NCBI GenBank assembly: GCA_938041335.1
Contig: CALIAF010000023.1
Span: 1 to 64,000, forward strand
Length of the DNA: 64,000 nt
Direction of reading: 5' to 3'
DNA from: an uncultured Ulvibacter sp.
Lineage (GTDB): Bacteria; Bacteroidota; Bacteroidia; Flavobacteriales; Flavobacteriaceae
Shown here: positions 36,375 through 45,716 of the stretch, one piece after another
How the letters are laid out: each line of letters begins with the position of its first letter
Numbering within the stretch: the first letter of the stretch is position 1
The notes under the pieces: model-generated
What the model was told of the DNA's origin: nothing
Databases searched by the model: none
What the model saw: the letters and a program-made list of their open reading frames with translations, nothing else
Made by a program: the position numbers and the translations under genes

Positions 36375-36447
36375 CGCAATTAATAGCTAATCACTTTCTG
36401 CATCTTCTTTTAAGGAAATAAACTTTCAGAAAGTAAAAGTAATTGCG
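36375..36447 (+). promoter_or_regulatory. Nested hairpin spanning the whole guaB leader
   Basis: CGCAATTA (36375-36382) pairs perfectly with TAATTGCG (36440-36447), and inside it ACTTTCTG (36393-36400) pairs with CAGAAAGT (36427-36434), leaving a 26-base loop. The outer stem ends at the base before the ATG. The structure could control ribosome access or bind a ligand; no known riboswitch class was recognised. Confidence 0.55.
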
Positions 36448-37920
36448 ATGACTGCACACGATAACAAAATAATAGGAGAAGGCTTAACATACGATGACGT
36501 CTTATTAGTCCCGGCCTTTTCTGAAGTTCTTCCTAGAGAAGTTTCTACACAAACTCAATTTTCAAGAAACATTACGTTAAATGTTCCTATTGTATCTGCT
36601 GCAATGGATACCGTAACAGAGAGTGCAATGGCAATCGCTATGGCAAGAGAAGGCGGAATAGGGGTATTGCATAAAAACATGAGTATCGAAGCACAGGCTG
36701 CAGAAGTTCGTAAAGTAAAGCGTGCAGAAAGTGGAATGATACAGGACCCTGTTACTTTAATGAAAGACAATACTGTAGGAGATGCTCAAGCCACGATGCG
36801 AGAGTACAGCATTGGTGGAATTCCCATTATTGATGATGCCGGAATGCTTATAGGTATTGTGACCAATCGTGATCTTCGTTTTGAAAAAAATTATGCGCGC
36901 AAGTTGAGCGAAATAATGACAACAAAAAACTTAGTTACTACGGCTTTCGGTACTTCACTGGATGAGGCAGAATTAATATTGCAAAAAAATAAGATTGAAA
37001 AGTTACCAGTGGTTGATGATGCAGGGAAACTATTAGGTCTAATTACTTTTAGAGATATTACCAAGCTTACACAAAAACCAAACGCAAATAAGGACACTTT
37101 TGGGCGTTTAAGAGTAGCAGCAGCGCTAGGTGTAACGGCAGATGCAGTAGAAAGAGCAGCGGCCTTAGTTCATGCACAGGTAGATGCAGTAATTATTGAT
37201 ACTGCCCACGGCCATACAAAAGGAGTGGTAACTGTGTTAAAGCAAGTAAAAGAAAAATTTCCAGAATTGGATGTTGTTGTTGGTAATATAGCAACAGCAG
37301 AAGCAGCAAAATACCTTGTAGCGGCAGGTGCAGATGCTGTAAAGGTAGGAATAGGACCTGGTTCTATTTGTACTACACGAGTGGTTGCTGGAGTTGGTTT
37401 CCCTCAATTTTCTGCCGTAATTGAAGTAGCAGCAGCTATTAAAGGAAGCGGTGTACCTGTAATAGCAGATGGAGGAATTAGATATACGGGTGATATTCCA
37501 AAGGCAATAGCAGCGGGAGCAGATAGCGTAATGCTAGGGTCTTTACTAGCAGGGACAAAAGAATCTCCAGGAGAAACGATTATCTACGAAGGACGAAAGT
37601 TTAAATCGTATCGTGGTATGGGGTCTGTAGAGGCGATGAAAGAAGGGTCTAAAGACCGATACTTTCAAGATGTAGAAGATGATATTAAAAAACTGGTTCC
37701 AGAAGGGATAGTAGGTCGTGTACCCTATAAAGGAGAGATCATAGAGAGTATGACACAGTTTATTGGCGGTTTAAGAGCTGGAATGGGGTATTGTGGTAGT
37801 AAAGACATTGCTACATTACAAGATACTGGACGTTTTGTGAAAATCACAGCCTCTGGCATTAATGAAAGTCATCCTCACGATGTAACCATCACAAAAGAGG
37901 CGCCTAATTATAGTCGCTAA
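36448..37920 (+). CDS. guaB: Inosine-5'-monophosphate dehydrogenase
   Basis: Oxidises IMP to XMP with NAD+, the rate-limiting step to GMP. A 490-residue protein with the full layout: [16 protein letters not shown] at the N-terminus, two CBS domains inserted at about 95-205 (for example [20 protein letters not shown]), the catalytic-cysteine loop [15 protein letters not shown] (about 300-314) and the flap with [12 protein letters not shown]. Its stop is one base from the stop of the convergent S41-type gene, with no terminator between. Confidence 0.97.
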   Translation: MTAHDNKIIGEGLTYDDVLLVPAFSEVLPREVSTQTQFSRNITLNVPIVSAAMDTVTESAMAIAMAREGGIGVLHKNMSIEAQAAEVRKVKRAESGMIQDPVTLMKDNTVGDAQATMREYSIGGIPIIDDAGMLIGIVTNRDLRFEKNYARKLSEIMTTKNLVTTAFGTSLDEAELILQKNKIEKLPVVDDAGKLLGLITFRDITKLTQKPNANKDTFGRLRVAAALGVTADAVERAAALVHAQVDAVIIDTAHGHTKGVVTVLKQVKEKFPELDVVVGNIATAEAAKYLVAAGADAVKVGIGPGSICTTRVVAGVGFPQFSAVIEVAAAIKGSGVPVIADGGIRYTGDIPKAIAAGADSVMLGSLLAGTKESPGETIIYEGRKFKSYRGMGSVEAMKEGSKDRYFQDVEDDIKKLVPEGIVGRVPYKGEIIESMTQFIGGLRAGMGYCGSKDIATLQDTGRFVKITASGINESHPHDVTITKEAPNYSR

Positions 37921-37921
37921 C

Positions 37922-38926
37922 TTATTGATTAATATACGCTACGGCGGCAGTAATTACATCTTGATTTGTACTGTTCTCATCTGGTGCGATGGTACCACCA
38001 TATAGATTTTGATCTCTATCTGCAAATGTTGTGGTGGTCAGATTTAAAAATGAACCATCACTTAAATTAAAGCCTTGGTTTCCTGTGGACAATCCACAAG
38101 TACTAGTCCCAAAACTTTTAGTGTTTTCTCTGTTTTTAAAAGCAACTACAATGGCTTCTCCAGAGCTTGCTACTGCTTGGTTGTGTAGGAGTGCAACTTT
38201 AGGATTTTGAGTAATAAGTTGATAGAAATTACTTACCGTTGTAAGTGGGAATCCATTAATAATTGAAGCGCCATTAGAATAACCCCAAGAACTTTGATTA
38301 TTATCTGGATCTATAAAATATCCAGCAGTACCTTCACCTAGAATAGGGCCAATGCCAGCAAGCATGGGCCACATATTTCCACCGCCATTGTTTCTTAAAT
38401 CTACAATCCAGCCGTCCAAATCTGCAGTGTCTTGATCGGCTATTTTATCTTGGATGTCTTGCGCAAATGCAATGCCATTAACGTCATTAGATGATCCAGA
38501 ATAAGAAGAGACAACGACATACCCAATATTTGATGGAATTGCGGGAACATTCAAATCGTCATAATTACAATTTAACTCGCCCTCATAAATAAATACGTTA
38601 TTCGCGCCTCTAAAGCTGCTGTGGTTATCGCCCAATAACTGAAGTGCCGTCCTTACACCGTCATATGTTTCTGGGATGGTTTGGGCTTCTGCAGCACTCT
38701 CAAATACAGAAATTTTAAAAATTTGCCAGTCAATAGTATTTCTATTGACCGAATTATTTTGCATAATGTCTATAAGTTCAAATAAGAAATTACGCGCAAC
38801 AGATGCCATTTCTAAAACTTCTTCAGGCCCATCATCTGCTTGTTGTACGATCGGGTCATTTGTTTCTTTAGAACAAGAAGTTAAAAATAAAAGAGATATG
38901 ATAAAAAAAGAAAGATTGGATTTCAT
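37922..38926 (-). CDS. S41-family peptidase-like lipoprotein
   Basis: A 334-residue lipoprotein (signal ending FLTSCSKE). The peptidase S41 core is visible: DGWIVDLRNNGGGNMWPMLAG, then VALLHNQAVASSGEAIVVAF with the candidate catalytic serine in ASSGEA. No PDZ domain is obvious, so it is a short tail-processing-protease relative. It faces the periplasm or outer membrane. Substrate unknown. The skp-like gene lies upstream on the same strand with a 33-base gap. Confidence 0.83.
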   Translation of the reverse strand: MKSNLSFFIISLLFLTSCSKETNDPIVQQADDGPEEVLEMASVARNFLFELIDIMQNNSVNRNTIDWQIFKISVFESAAEAQTIPETYDGVRTALQLLGDNHSSFRGANNVFIYEGELNCNYDDLNVPAIPSNIGYVVVSSYSGSSNDVNGIAFAQDIQDKIADQDTADLDGWIVDLRNNGGGNMWPMLAGIGPILGEGTAGYFIDPDNNQSSWGYSNGASIINGFPLTTVSNFYQLITQNPKVALLHNQAVASSGEAIVVAFKNRENTKSFGTSTCGLSTGNQGFNLSDGSFLNLTTTTFADRDQNLYGGTIAPDENSTNQDVITAAVAYINQ

Positions 38927-38959
38927 TTTTTAAAAATTTAGTGTGATCTAAGTAAGTGA

Positions 38960-39460
38960 TTACTCTTTTAAAGCAATCCCTAGTTGACTAATTACTTTGC
39001 GTGTTACATCTGTATTTGCATCAATGTACACCATAGATTCGTTGGTTTGCATGATAAGTGTGTAGCCGTGTTGTTTTGCTACTACCTCTAAAGCAACTCC
39101 AATTTTTTTGAAAAGCGGTCTTAATGCTTCGTCGCGTTTTATGTCTATTAACTTTACTCCGTTGCTTCTAAAATTTTTAATTTCGTTTTCCATCGTAAAG
39201 AGTGCCTGTTGCTTTTCTTGCAACTGCGCTTCGTTAAACCCTGCTTCGCCTTCTTTGTATTGGTCTAATAAATCATTGTAGCTTTTTAACTTTACTTGTA
39301 AATCGGTGTCTAAATTTGCTCCGTACGTATCTACGGTTGCTTGCGCTTCTGTAAACTCAGGCATTTGCGTAACAATATAATCGATGTCAATAGTTCCCGT
39401 TTTACTTTGAGCAAAGACAGATATTGAGATAAAAAGTAGGAGTGTGGTAATGAATTTCAT
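38960..39460 (-). CDS. OmpH/Skp-family periplasmic chaperone
   Basis: A 166-residue secreted protein starting at the ATG at 39460 (MKFITTLLLFISISVFAQS); the longer frame to 39535 lacks support. The mature part begins GTIDIDYIVTQMPEF, then a long charged helical hairpin (YNDLLDQYKEGEAGFNEAQL, EIKNFRSNGVKLIDIKRDEALRP) and ends in the strand YTLIMQTNESMVYID, the Skp/OmpH architecture. Skp holds unfolded outer-membrane proteins in the periplasm, matching the PPIase cluster that follows on the other strand. Confidence 0.85.
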   Translation of the reverse strand: MKFITTLLLFISISVFAQSKTGTIDIDYIVTQMPEFTEAQATVDTYGANLDTDLQVKLKSYNDLLDQYKEGEAGFNEAQLQEKQQALFTMENEIKNFRSNGVKLIDIKRDEALRPLFKKIGVALEVVAKQHGYTLIMQTNESMVYIDANTDVTRKVISQLGIALKE

Positions 39461-39650
39461 AATGATATAATTTGTTTTTGCGAAAATACTAAATCTAAAC
39501 AAGAGACGCATAGCTAGGGGCAATGTTACAAACAAGCTCTTATAAGCGGCGAAATATGTTCCAGCTTACAAGGCGTGGTTTTTTTTATTTCTGAAACATG
39601 CTGTTTTCAAAATTAGTACGTTTATCAGGTGAATAGAATACGTTATTTGT

Positions 39651-39890
39651 TTATTCTTTATAAAGTTGGCCACGCGTGGGCTTTAGTCGTTCTCTTAAAT
39701 CGTTCATATATCGATTAGGTACAATCATCTCAGCAATAGAATAATGACTGGATATCGTCTGCACCTGAGTAAAGCTATCCGTCATTTTTTCTGAAATTAT
39801 AAATTCATTGAGATGAATCACATGATGTTCTGCCGTTTTTAGTGCGTTGGGACCTTTAAAATCCCAGAGCATTTTTATTCTATCTGTCAT
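39651..39890 (-). CDS. Hypothetical protein, 79 residues
   Basis: Start chosen at ATG 39890 (MTDRIKMLWDFKGPNALKT). The pattern of acidic, basic and histidine residues (AEHHVIHLNEFI) and the end RYMNDLRERLKPTRGQLYKE suggest a small soluble protein; AEHHVIHLNEFI resembles short conserved flavobacterial cytoplasmic proteins, but I cannot name a family. It stands alone, divergent from the PPIase operon. Confidence 0.55.
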   Translation of the reverse strand: MTDRIKMLWDFKGPNALKTAEHHVIHLNEFIISEKMTDSFTQVQTISSHYSIAEMIVPNRYMNDLRERLKPTRGQLYKE

Positions 39891-40065
39891 GGTATGAAGG
39901 ATTAAAATTTCCGAAACAAAAAACAAGATGAAACGGTACTTGTTTTATTGCGTCTTATGAATGAATTAATAGGTTTAATTTACTAGAGCAATTTACGATT
40001 ATTAAGTAATTTTTTACGCTATTATGAGGCACTATATTTGCTTACTAATCGTTATCAATTGATGC

Positions 40066-40095
40066 TTGTTTAACGCGTGGTTTTTGCTATTTTTG
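40066..40095 (+). promoter_or_regulatory. Promoter of the PPIase operon
   Basis: TTG (40066-40068), a 19-base spacer and TATTTTTG (40088-40095) match the flavobacterial consensus well. Transcription would start about 30 bases before the ATG at 40130. Confidence 0.7.
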
Positions 40096-40129
40096 CCAAG
40101 TTTTAAAGCAAACCTTATTTTTTACGTTT

Positions 40130-42091
40130 ATGAAATTAAAAAACATCTCCATCTTAATTTTGTTCTTTGTCGCATTTGCAGCAAGTGCACAAAAGAAAAG
40201 TGATGTCATAATGACTATCGGTGACACCCCTGTATACACTAACGAGTTTGTGAGGGTTTATAAAAAGAATTTAGACTTGGTACAAGATGAATCTCAAAAA
40301 TCTGTAGACGGTTATTTAGATCTTTTTGTAGATTATAAATTAAAAGTGGCAGCGGCTTACGAGCAAGGTTTGCACGAAAAACCAGCGTATAAAAAAGAGT
40401 TTTCAAAATATGAGGAGCAACTATCTCGTAGTTTTCTTTATGAAGATAAAGTAACAACAGATCTTGCTAGGCAGGCTTATGAGCGTGGAAAATATGATAT
40501 TAAAGCTTCGCATATGTTAGTGATGACCTCTTATGATGATACTCCAAGCGATACCTTAAAGGCATATAACAAGATTAATGAGGCTTTACAAAAAGCGAAA
40601 GCTGGTGAAGATTTTACTGCCTTAGTTAAAGAATATACAGAAGAACGAGGTGGCGCAGAACGCGGCGGTGATTTGGGATACTTTGGTACTTTTTCTATGG
40701 TGCATCAATTTGAAGATGCTGCTTATGAAACCAATGTTGGTGAAGTTTCTGAAATTGTGCGAACACAATATGGGTATCATATTTTAAAAGTTTTTGATAA
40801 AAGAGAACGATCTCCAGATGTTACGGTGTCGCATATTATGATTTCTGCAAGAAAAGATGATGCTCGTACTTTTGACCCAGAAGAGCGCATTAATGAAATA
40901 AAAACGTTACTGTCACAGGGTGCAACGTTTGAAGATCTTGCAAAGCAATATTCTGAAGATAAGAGTTCTGCAAAAAATGGTGGTAAATTAAATCGATTTT
41001 CAAAAGGGCAATTACGCTCTAAAGAGTTTGAAGAAGTTGCTTATTCATTAAAAAATTCAGGAGCTATTTCTGAACCTTTTAAATCAGATTTTGGGTGGCA
41101 TATAGTGCGCTTAGAAGAAAAGCATCTACCACAATCTTTTGAAGAACAAAAAGAAGTTCTTGAAAAGAAAGTAGGAGAGGGACCTCGATCAAAAATAGTA
41201 ACCACAGCAGTGAATGCTAAAATTAAAGAAAAGTATAGTTTTAAAGGGGATGACAACTTTAGACCTTTTTTCGCTAACTTTATTACAGATAGTATTTTAA
41301 AGAGAAAATGGGAGTATGACGAGAATTTTTCGGAAAACCAGCGACCAATTTTTGTTATCGGTGGTGATTTTACTGTTACCTATGGTGATTTTGCAGCATA
41401 TTTAAAAGAAAGGCAATCTGAAAGAGGGCAGCCAAAATCAAAGGCGAGAATAATAGAAGATAGGTATGATCTTTTTGAAACGGATCATTTAAAAAAGTAC
41501 TTTAGAAATCAATTAGAAAAAACAAATGAAGAGTATGCATCAGTAATTAGTGAGTATAGAGATGGCTTGTTAATTTTTGATGTAATGAGATTAAATATCT
41601 GGGACAAAGCAAAAAAAGACACCATAGGATCTCAGGCTTATTACAATGCAAACAAAGAACATTACAAATGGGAAAAAAGAATAGATGCAGATATCATCTC
41701 TTCTAGTCAAGAAGATATGATTAATGTTGCAAGTACTATGTTAGCAAACGGTAAAAGCATAGATGAGGTTAAAAATGCGCTAAATGAAGAAGGTCAAATC
41801 AATATTATAGCGAGTAGTGGAAAGTATGAGTTAGATGACCAGAATCTCCCTGAGCAGTTTAATGTAGTCAATGGCATCTCTAAGGCTTATGCTCAAAACG
41901 GAAATTTTGTTGTGGTAAATGTGAAAGAAATAATTGCACCTTCTATTAAAGCTTATGATGAGGTTAAAGGAAGAGTGATTAGTGATTTTCAAAAACAACT
42001 AGAAGTAGATTGGATGGAAGAGCTTAGGGCTAAACATACCGTGGTGATAAATAAAAAAGCACTTAAGAAGGTTAAAAAGAAATTTGACTAA
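40130..42091 (+). CDS. Periplasmic peptidyl-prolyl isomerase with two parvulin domains
   Basis: A 653-residue SurA/PpiD-like folding factor. Signal peptide ends FAASAQKK. Two consecutive parvulin (PpiC) domains lie at about 120-225 (IKASHMLVM ... GGDLGYFGTFSMVHQFEDAAY) and 230-340 (VTVSHIMISA ... NGGKLNRFSKGQLRSKEFEEVAY). A long C-terminal helical and SurA-N-like region follows. It probably helps outer-membrane or T9SS cargo proteins fold. First gene of a three-gene operon; next ATG 3 bases after the stop. Confidence 0.9.
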   Translation: MKLKNISILILFFVAFAASAQKKSDVIMTIGDTPVYTNEFVRVYKKNLDLVQDESQKSVDGYLDLFVDYKLKVAAAYEQGLHEKPAYKKEFSKYEEQLSRSFLYEDKVTTDLARQAYERGKYDIKASHMLVMTSYDDTPSDTLKAYNKINEALQKAKAGEDFTALVKEYTEERGGAERGGDLGYFGTFSMVHQFEDAAYETNVGEVSEIVRTQYGYHILKVFDKRERSPDVTVSHIMISARKDDARTFDPEERINEIKTLLSQGATFEDLAKQYSEDKSSAKNGGKLNRFSKGQLRSKEFEEVAYSLKNSGAISEPFKSDFGWHIVRLEEKHLPQSFEEQKEVLEKKVGEGPRSKIVTTAVNAKIKEKYSFKGDDNFRPFFANFITDSILKRKWEYDENFSENQRPIFVIGGDFTVTYGDFAAYLKERQSERGQPKSKARIIEDRYDLFETDHLKKYFRNQLEKTNEEYASVISEYRDGLLIFDVMRLNIWDKAKKDTIGSQAYYNANKEHYKWEKRIDADIISSSQEDMINVASTMLANGKSIDEVKNALNEEGQINIIASSGKYELDDQNLPEQFNVVNGISKAYAQNGNFVVVNVKEIIAPSIKAYDEVKGRVISDFQKQLEVDWMEELRAKHTVVINKKALKKVKKKFD

Positions 42092-42094
42092 GGT

Positions 42095-42946
42095 ATGATG
42101 AAATGGTCTTTAATCTTAATAGTAACGCTGGTTTTTAGCTCTTGTGATTTATTAGAGGGAAAAAAAGATGGAGTACCTGTTGCAAGAGTAAACAAGACTT
42201 TTTTAAATGAAGAGGATATTGCCACTTTAGTTGATGCTAGTATTTCTAGTGAAGATAGCGCAGTTGTAGTATCAACTTATATTAATCAGTGGGCAAAAGA
42301 AGAATTGCTCATGAATCAAGCGCTTATAAACATTAGTGAAGAACAGCAAACCCAATATAACAAACTGGTAAGACAGTATAAGGTAAGTTTATTTACAGAA
42401 GCATATAAAAATACTTTAGTGAGTAGAGACCTTGACAGTGTTATTGGACAGTCAGAATTAGACGCTCTTTATCAAAAAGACAAGGCGAACTTTTTATTAA
42501 ATGATGAGTTATTAAAAATACGTTATGTGCATCTTGAAGAAGATAATACCAACGTATCCGAGATTAAAAAACTTTTAAAAAAGTATGAGGCTGCAGATAG
42601 GCTCGCATTGACAAATATGACCTTGCAATTTAAAACGGCAAACCTTAATGATTCTGTTTGGATTAAAAAAGAGGTTTTACTTTCAAGATTGCCCATTTTT
42701 AAGACGATGGAGACTAATCTTTCTGCTGGAATATTTAATGAAATAAAAGATTCAACAGGAATTTATATTTATAAAGTAGAAGATAAATTAAATAAAGGCG
42801 ATATTGCTCCTAATACGTTTATAGCCCCAACATTGAGGCAGATTGTATTAAATAAGCGAAAGCTAGAATTGATAAGAAAAATAGAAAAAGATATTACAAC
42901 AGATGCAATTAAAAACAACAATTTTGAGATATATAATAAAAAATAA
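42095..42946 (+). CDS. Lipoprotein related to PPIase/SurA N-domain, lacking parvulin
   Basis: A 283-residue lipoprotein (MKWSLILIVTLVFSSCDLLEG; Cys at the lipobox). The mature start VPVARVNKTFLNEEDIATLV is the usual opening of SurA-type PPIases (V-A-x-V-N/G), and YINQWAKEELLMNQALINIS fits a SurA N-terminal helix. No parvulin motif is visible, so it is probably a chaperone-only paralogue. It sits between two parvulin genes and its 3' end overlaps the next gene by 44 bases. Confidence 0.75.
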   Translation: MMKWSLILIVTLVFSSCDLLEGKKDGVPVARVNKTFLNEEDIATLVDASISSEDSAVVVSTYINQWAKEELLMNQALINISEEQQTQYNKLVRQYKVSLFTEAYKNTLVSRDLDSVIGQSELDALYQKDKANFLLNDELLKIRYVHLEEDNTNVSEIKKLLKKYEAADRLALTNMTLQFKTANLNDSVWIKKEVLLSRLPIFKTMETNLSAGIFNEIKDSTGIYIYKVEDKLNKGDIAPNTFIAPTLRQIVLNKRKLELIRKIEKDITTDAIKNNNFEIYNKK

Positions 42947-44375
42947 CATTGCTACCCTAGCATTTCTTTTATTGGCCGCAACGGGTTTTAGTCAGGTCGT
43001 GGTCGTAGATAGTACAGGTGTGGCTAAAGAAGCCAAAGGGATTGTACTTGATACAAAAACTACGATGACAGATAGCGTTCAGCCTTTTGAAAAATATAAG
43101 GTGGAAGGAGTAACAGCGGTAGTTGGTGAATATGTTATTGTTGAGTTTGATATTGATTTAAGCTATCAAGAATTAAAAGCACAAGGGGTATCTACAGAAG
43201 AGATTACAAGATGCCAGCTAATGGGTAAGTTAATGGAAGACAAGCTCTATGCGCATCACGCAAAGCAAGATAGTATTATGGTAAGTGATAATGAGATCAC
43301 TCAGCAAATAGACCAGCAGATGGAATATATGGTGAGTGAACTAGGTTCTGAAGAGAAAGTGGCCGCATACTACAGAAAAGAAAGTATCAGTGAATTAAGA
43401 AAAGAGCTTTTTGAGGTAAATAAAACATTAAAACTTGCAGCAGAAATGCAACGTACCATAATTCAAGATGTAGAGGTGACTCCAGAAGAAGTAAGAGATT
43501 TTTTCTATGCTATCCCAGAAGATGAACGTCCTGTATTTAGTGCAGAAGTTGAGGTGGCACAACTTGTAGTGCAGCCAGAAATTACAGAAAAATCAAGGCA
43601 AGACGCTATTGATCAATTAAATGAATGGCGAACAGATATTGTAGAAAACGGAAGTAGTTTTGCAACAAAGGCAGTGCTTTATTCTAAAGATGGGTCTGCA
43701 CAAAAAGGAGGCCTTATAGGAGGTGTGAGACGTAACTCACCTATGGCAAAAGAATTTAAGGATCAGGCATTCAGTTTACTTGAAGGTGAAGTGAGTGAAC
43801 CGTTTGAGACAGAGTTTGGGTTTCATATTTTAAAAGTTGATAAAGTAAGAGGGCAAGAAGTAGATATTAGACACATTATTATCTTTCCTGAAATCACCTC
43901 AGAGACTATGGATAAGGCGCGTACTAAAATAGACACGATTAGAGCCTCTATTAGAGATAATGAAATTCCGTTTGCAGAAGCAGCTCGCAAGTACTCAGAT
44001 GAGTCAGAAACACGTAATAATGGCGGACAATTGGTGAATCCTGTGCGTGGAGATACCCGTTTTGATCTTACTAAAATGGACCCTACACTCGGAGCTCAAG
44101 TGTACGATTTAAAAGAAGGGGAAGTTTCTAAAATTTATACAGACGAAGATTTTAAAGGGCAAAGTAGTTTTAAAATATTAACGGTTACTAAGCGTTATGA
44201 AGAGCATCCAGCAGATTATGTTCGTGATTATGAGAAGATAAAAGAACTCGCCTTAAAACAAAAACAAATTATTGCGATTGAAAAATGGCAAGATGAGAAA
44301 ATTCTAGAAACCTATGTTAATGTCAATAACGACTACGCAGATTGCGACTTTTCTGGTAGTTGGGTTAAGAAATAA
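42903..44375 (+). CDS. SurA-like periplasmic peptidyl-prolyl isomerase
   Basis: A 490-residue SurA homologue. Signal-like segment IATLAFLLLAATGFSQ; SurA N-domain with EGVTAVVGEYVIVEFDIDLSY; first parvulin at about 215-330 (VEVAQLVVQPE ... KGGLIGGVRRNSPMAKEFKDQAF ... FGFHILKVDKV) and a second at about 335-420 (VDIRHIIIFPE ... NNGGQLVNPVRG). The start overlaps the upstream lipoprotein gene by 44 bases; a TTG at 42924 is an alternative that would reduce the overlap. Acts in outer-membrane protein folding. Confidence 0.88.
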   Translation: MQLKTTILRYIIKNNIATLAFLLLAATGFSQVVVVDSTGVAKEAKGIVLDTKTTMTDSVQPFEKYKVEGVTAVVGEYVIVEFDIDLSYQELKAQGVSTEEITRCQLMGKLMEDKLYAHHAKQDSIMVSDNEITQQIDQQMEYMVSELGSEEKVAAYYRKESISELRKELFEVNKTLKLAAEMQRTIIQDVEVTPEEVRDFFYAIPEDERPVFSAEVEVAQLVVQPEITEKSRQDAIDQLNEWRTDIVENGSSFATKAVLYSKDGSAQKGGLIGGVRRNSPMAKEFKDQAFSLLEGEVSEPFETEFGFHILKVDKVRGQEVDIRHIIIFPEITSETMDKARTKIDTIRASIRDNEIPFAEAARKYSDESETRNNGGQLVNPVRGDTRFDLTKMDPTLGAQVYDLKEGEVSKIYTDEDFKGQSSFKILTVTKRYEEHPADYVRDYEKIKELALKQKQIIAIEKWQDEKILETYVNVNNDYADCDFSGSWVKK

Positions 44376-44394
44376 TGACTATCTATTCATATAA

Positions 44395-44439
44395 AGTAAA
44401 AGGTTGGTTACAGGTAAGTAGCTAGCCTTTTACTTTTTT
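44395..44439 (+). terminator. Rho-independent terminator of the PPIase operon
   Basis: AGTAAAAGG (44395-44403) pairs with CCTTTTACT (44426-44434), followed by a T-run. The 22-base loop is long for a terminator. Confidence 0.6.
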
Positions 44440-44509
44440 AGGATAACCTTTATAATTCGCAATTAATATTTTAAATTCGTAAACCTTAATATAAAGCACT
44501 AAAAAATCA

Positions 44510-45463
44510 ATGGGAGACGTAGCAGCAGTAGAACAATTAGTAAAAAAATACAATGCGCTTAAGCAGGAAATAAAAAAAGTAATTGTAGGTCAAGATGAAG
44601 TAGTCGAGCAAGTATTGCTGTCTGTTTTTTCTGGCGGTCATGCACTGTTAATAGGAGTTCCGGGACTGGCAAAAACACTTTTGGTAAACACCGTTTCTCA
44701 AGCACTTGGGTTGCAGTTTAAGCGAATTCAATTTACTCCAGATTTAATGCCAAGTGATATACTAGGTTCTGAAATCTTAGATGAAAACCGAAATTTTAAA
44801 TTCATTAAAGGTCCTATTTTTTCTAACATCGTTTTGGCAGATGAGATAAACCGAACACCACCTAAGACGCAAGCTGCTTTGCTCGAAGCCATGCAAGAGC
44901 GTTCTGTAACAGTTGCTGGGCAAAATTATAAATTAGATTTACCTTATTTCGTGTTAGCTACACAAAACCCAATTGAGCAGGAAGGTACATACCCATTGCC
45001 AGAAGCGCAGTTAGACCGTTTTATGTTTGCGATTAATCTTGATTATCCTTCATTTACAGAAGAAGTAGATATCGTCAAGGCTACTACGGCAGGCGCTACA
45101 CCAACTGTGAATGCTTTATTCTCATCACAAGAAATTATTGATTTTCAAAACTTAATACGTCGCATTCCGGTGGCAGATAATGTAGTTGAGTATGCCGTAA
45201 CACTCGTTGGTAAAACAAGACCTAAAAGTCAAGCTGCAACAGAAACGATTAAGAATTACATAGATTGGGGAGCAGGACCAAGAGCTTCACAAAACCTTAT
45301 ATTGGGTGCCAAGGCAAATGCTGCACTGCATGGTAAGTTTTCCCCAGATATTGCAGATGTGCAAAAAGTAGCCATTGGTATTTTGCGCCATCGAATGATT
45401 AAAAACTATAAAGCAGAGGCAGAAGGGCTTACTATTGAAGAAATTATTCAAGGTTTGTTCTAA
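44510..45463 (+). CDS. MoxR-family AAA+ ATPase
   Basis: A 317-residue MoxR ATPase with Walker A GVPGLAKTLL (about 51-60), Walker B IVLADEINRTPPKTQAALLEAMQE (Asp-Glu) and sensor LATQNPIEQEGTYPLPEAQLDRFM. MoxR proteins act as maturation chaperones, usually with DUF58/von Willebrand partners; here no such partner follows, and the next genes encode GldL-like microproteins. The stop is 18 bases before the first of these. Confidence 0.93.
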   Translation: MGDVAAVEQLVKKYNALKQEIKKVIVGQDEVVEQVLLSVFSGGHALLIGVPGLAKTLLVNTVSQALGLQFKRIQFTPDLMPSDILGSEILDENRNFKFIKGPIFSNIVLADEINRTPPKTQAALLEAMQERSVTVAGQNYKLDLPYFVLATQNPIEQEGTYPLPEAQLDRFMFAINLDYPSFTEEVDIVKATTAGATPTVNALFSSQEIIDFQNLIRRIPVADNVVEYAVTLVGKTRPKSQAATETIKNYIDWGAGPRASQNLILGAKANAALHGKFSPDIADVQKVAIGILRHRMIKNYKAEAEGLTIEEIIQGLF

Positions 45464-45481
45464 ATCTATAAAATAAATTAG

Positions 45482-45661
45482 ATGCGTATACCTAGACTAC
45501 TTATTATTTTTGGTGCCTTACTAGTAATTGTTGGAGCGATTTTTAAATTAATGCATTGGGGTATTGGCTTTTTGCAAGCAAATACTTTGCTTGGAGTAGG
45601 TGTCGCGTGTATCGTGGTTGCGCTCGTTGTAATGGCTATTAGCCGTCTCATTAATAGATAA
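45482..45661 (+). CDS. GldL-like membrane microprotein, 59 residues
   Basis: A short frame starting ATG at 45482 encoding a two-helix hairpin: PRLLIIFGALLVIVGAIFKL, then MHWG, then QANTLLGVGVACIVVALVVM. The G-A-x-F-K-x-x-H-W turn is the hallmark of the membrane part of gliding protein GldL, but the long cytoplasmic domain of GldL is absent. Its 3' half is duplicated 1.2 kb downstream (46766-46858). Likely co-transcribed with MoxR. Confidence 0.75.
   Translation: MRIPRLLIIFGALLVIVGAIFKLMHWGIGFLQANTLLGVGVACIVVALVVMAISRLINR
45569..45661 (+). repeat. 93-bp direct repeat, left copy (3' end of the GldL-like gene)
   Basis: The segment starting TTTTTGCAAGCAAATACTTT is repeated at 46766. The first 55 or so bases are identical; the rest has scattered substitutions. 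The two copies bracket about 1.1 kb containing the phase-variable lipoprotein gene and a small membrane-protein gene. Confidence 0.9.
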
Positions 45662-45716
45662 TAGTTTTGAGAAACTCGTTTTTTTACTTATATTTATAGC
45701 TTAAAAATTTGAAAAC

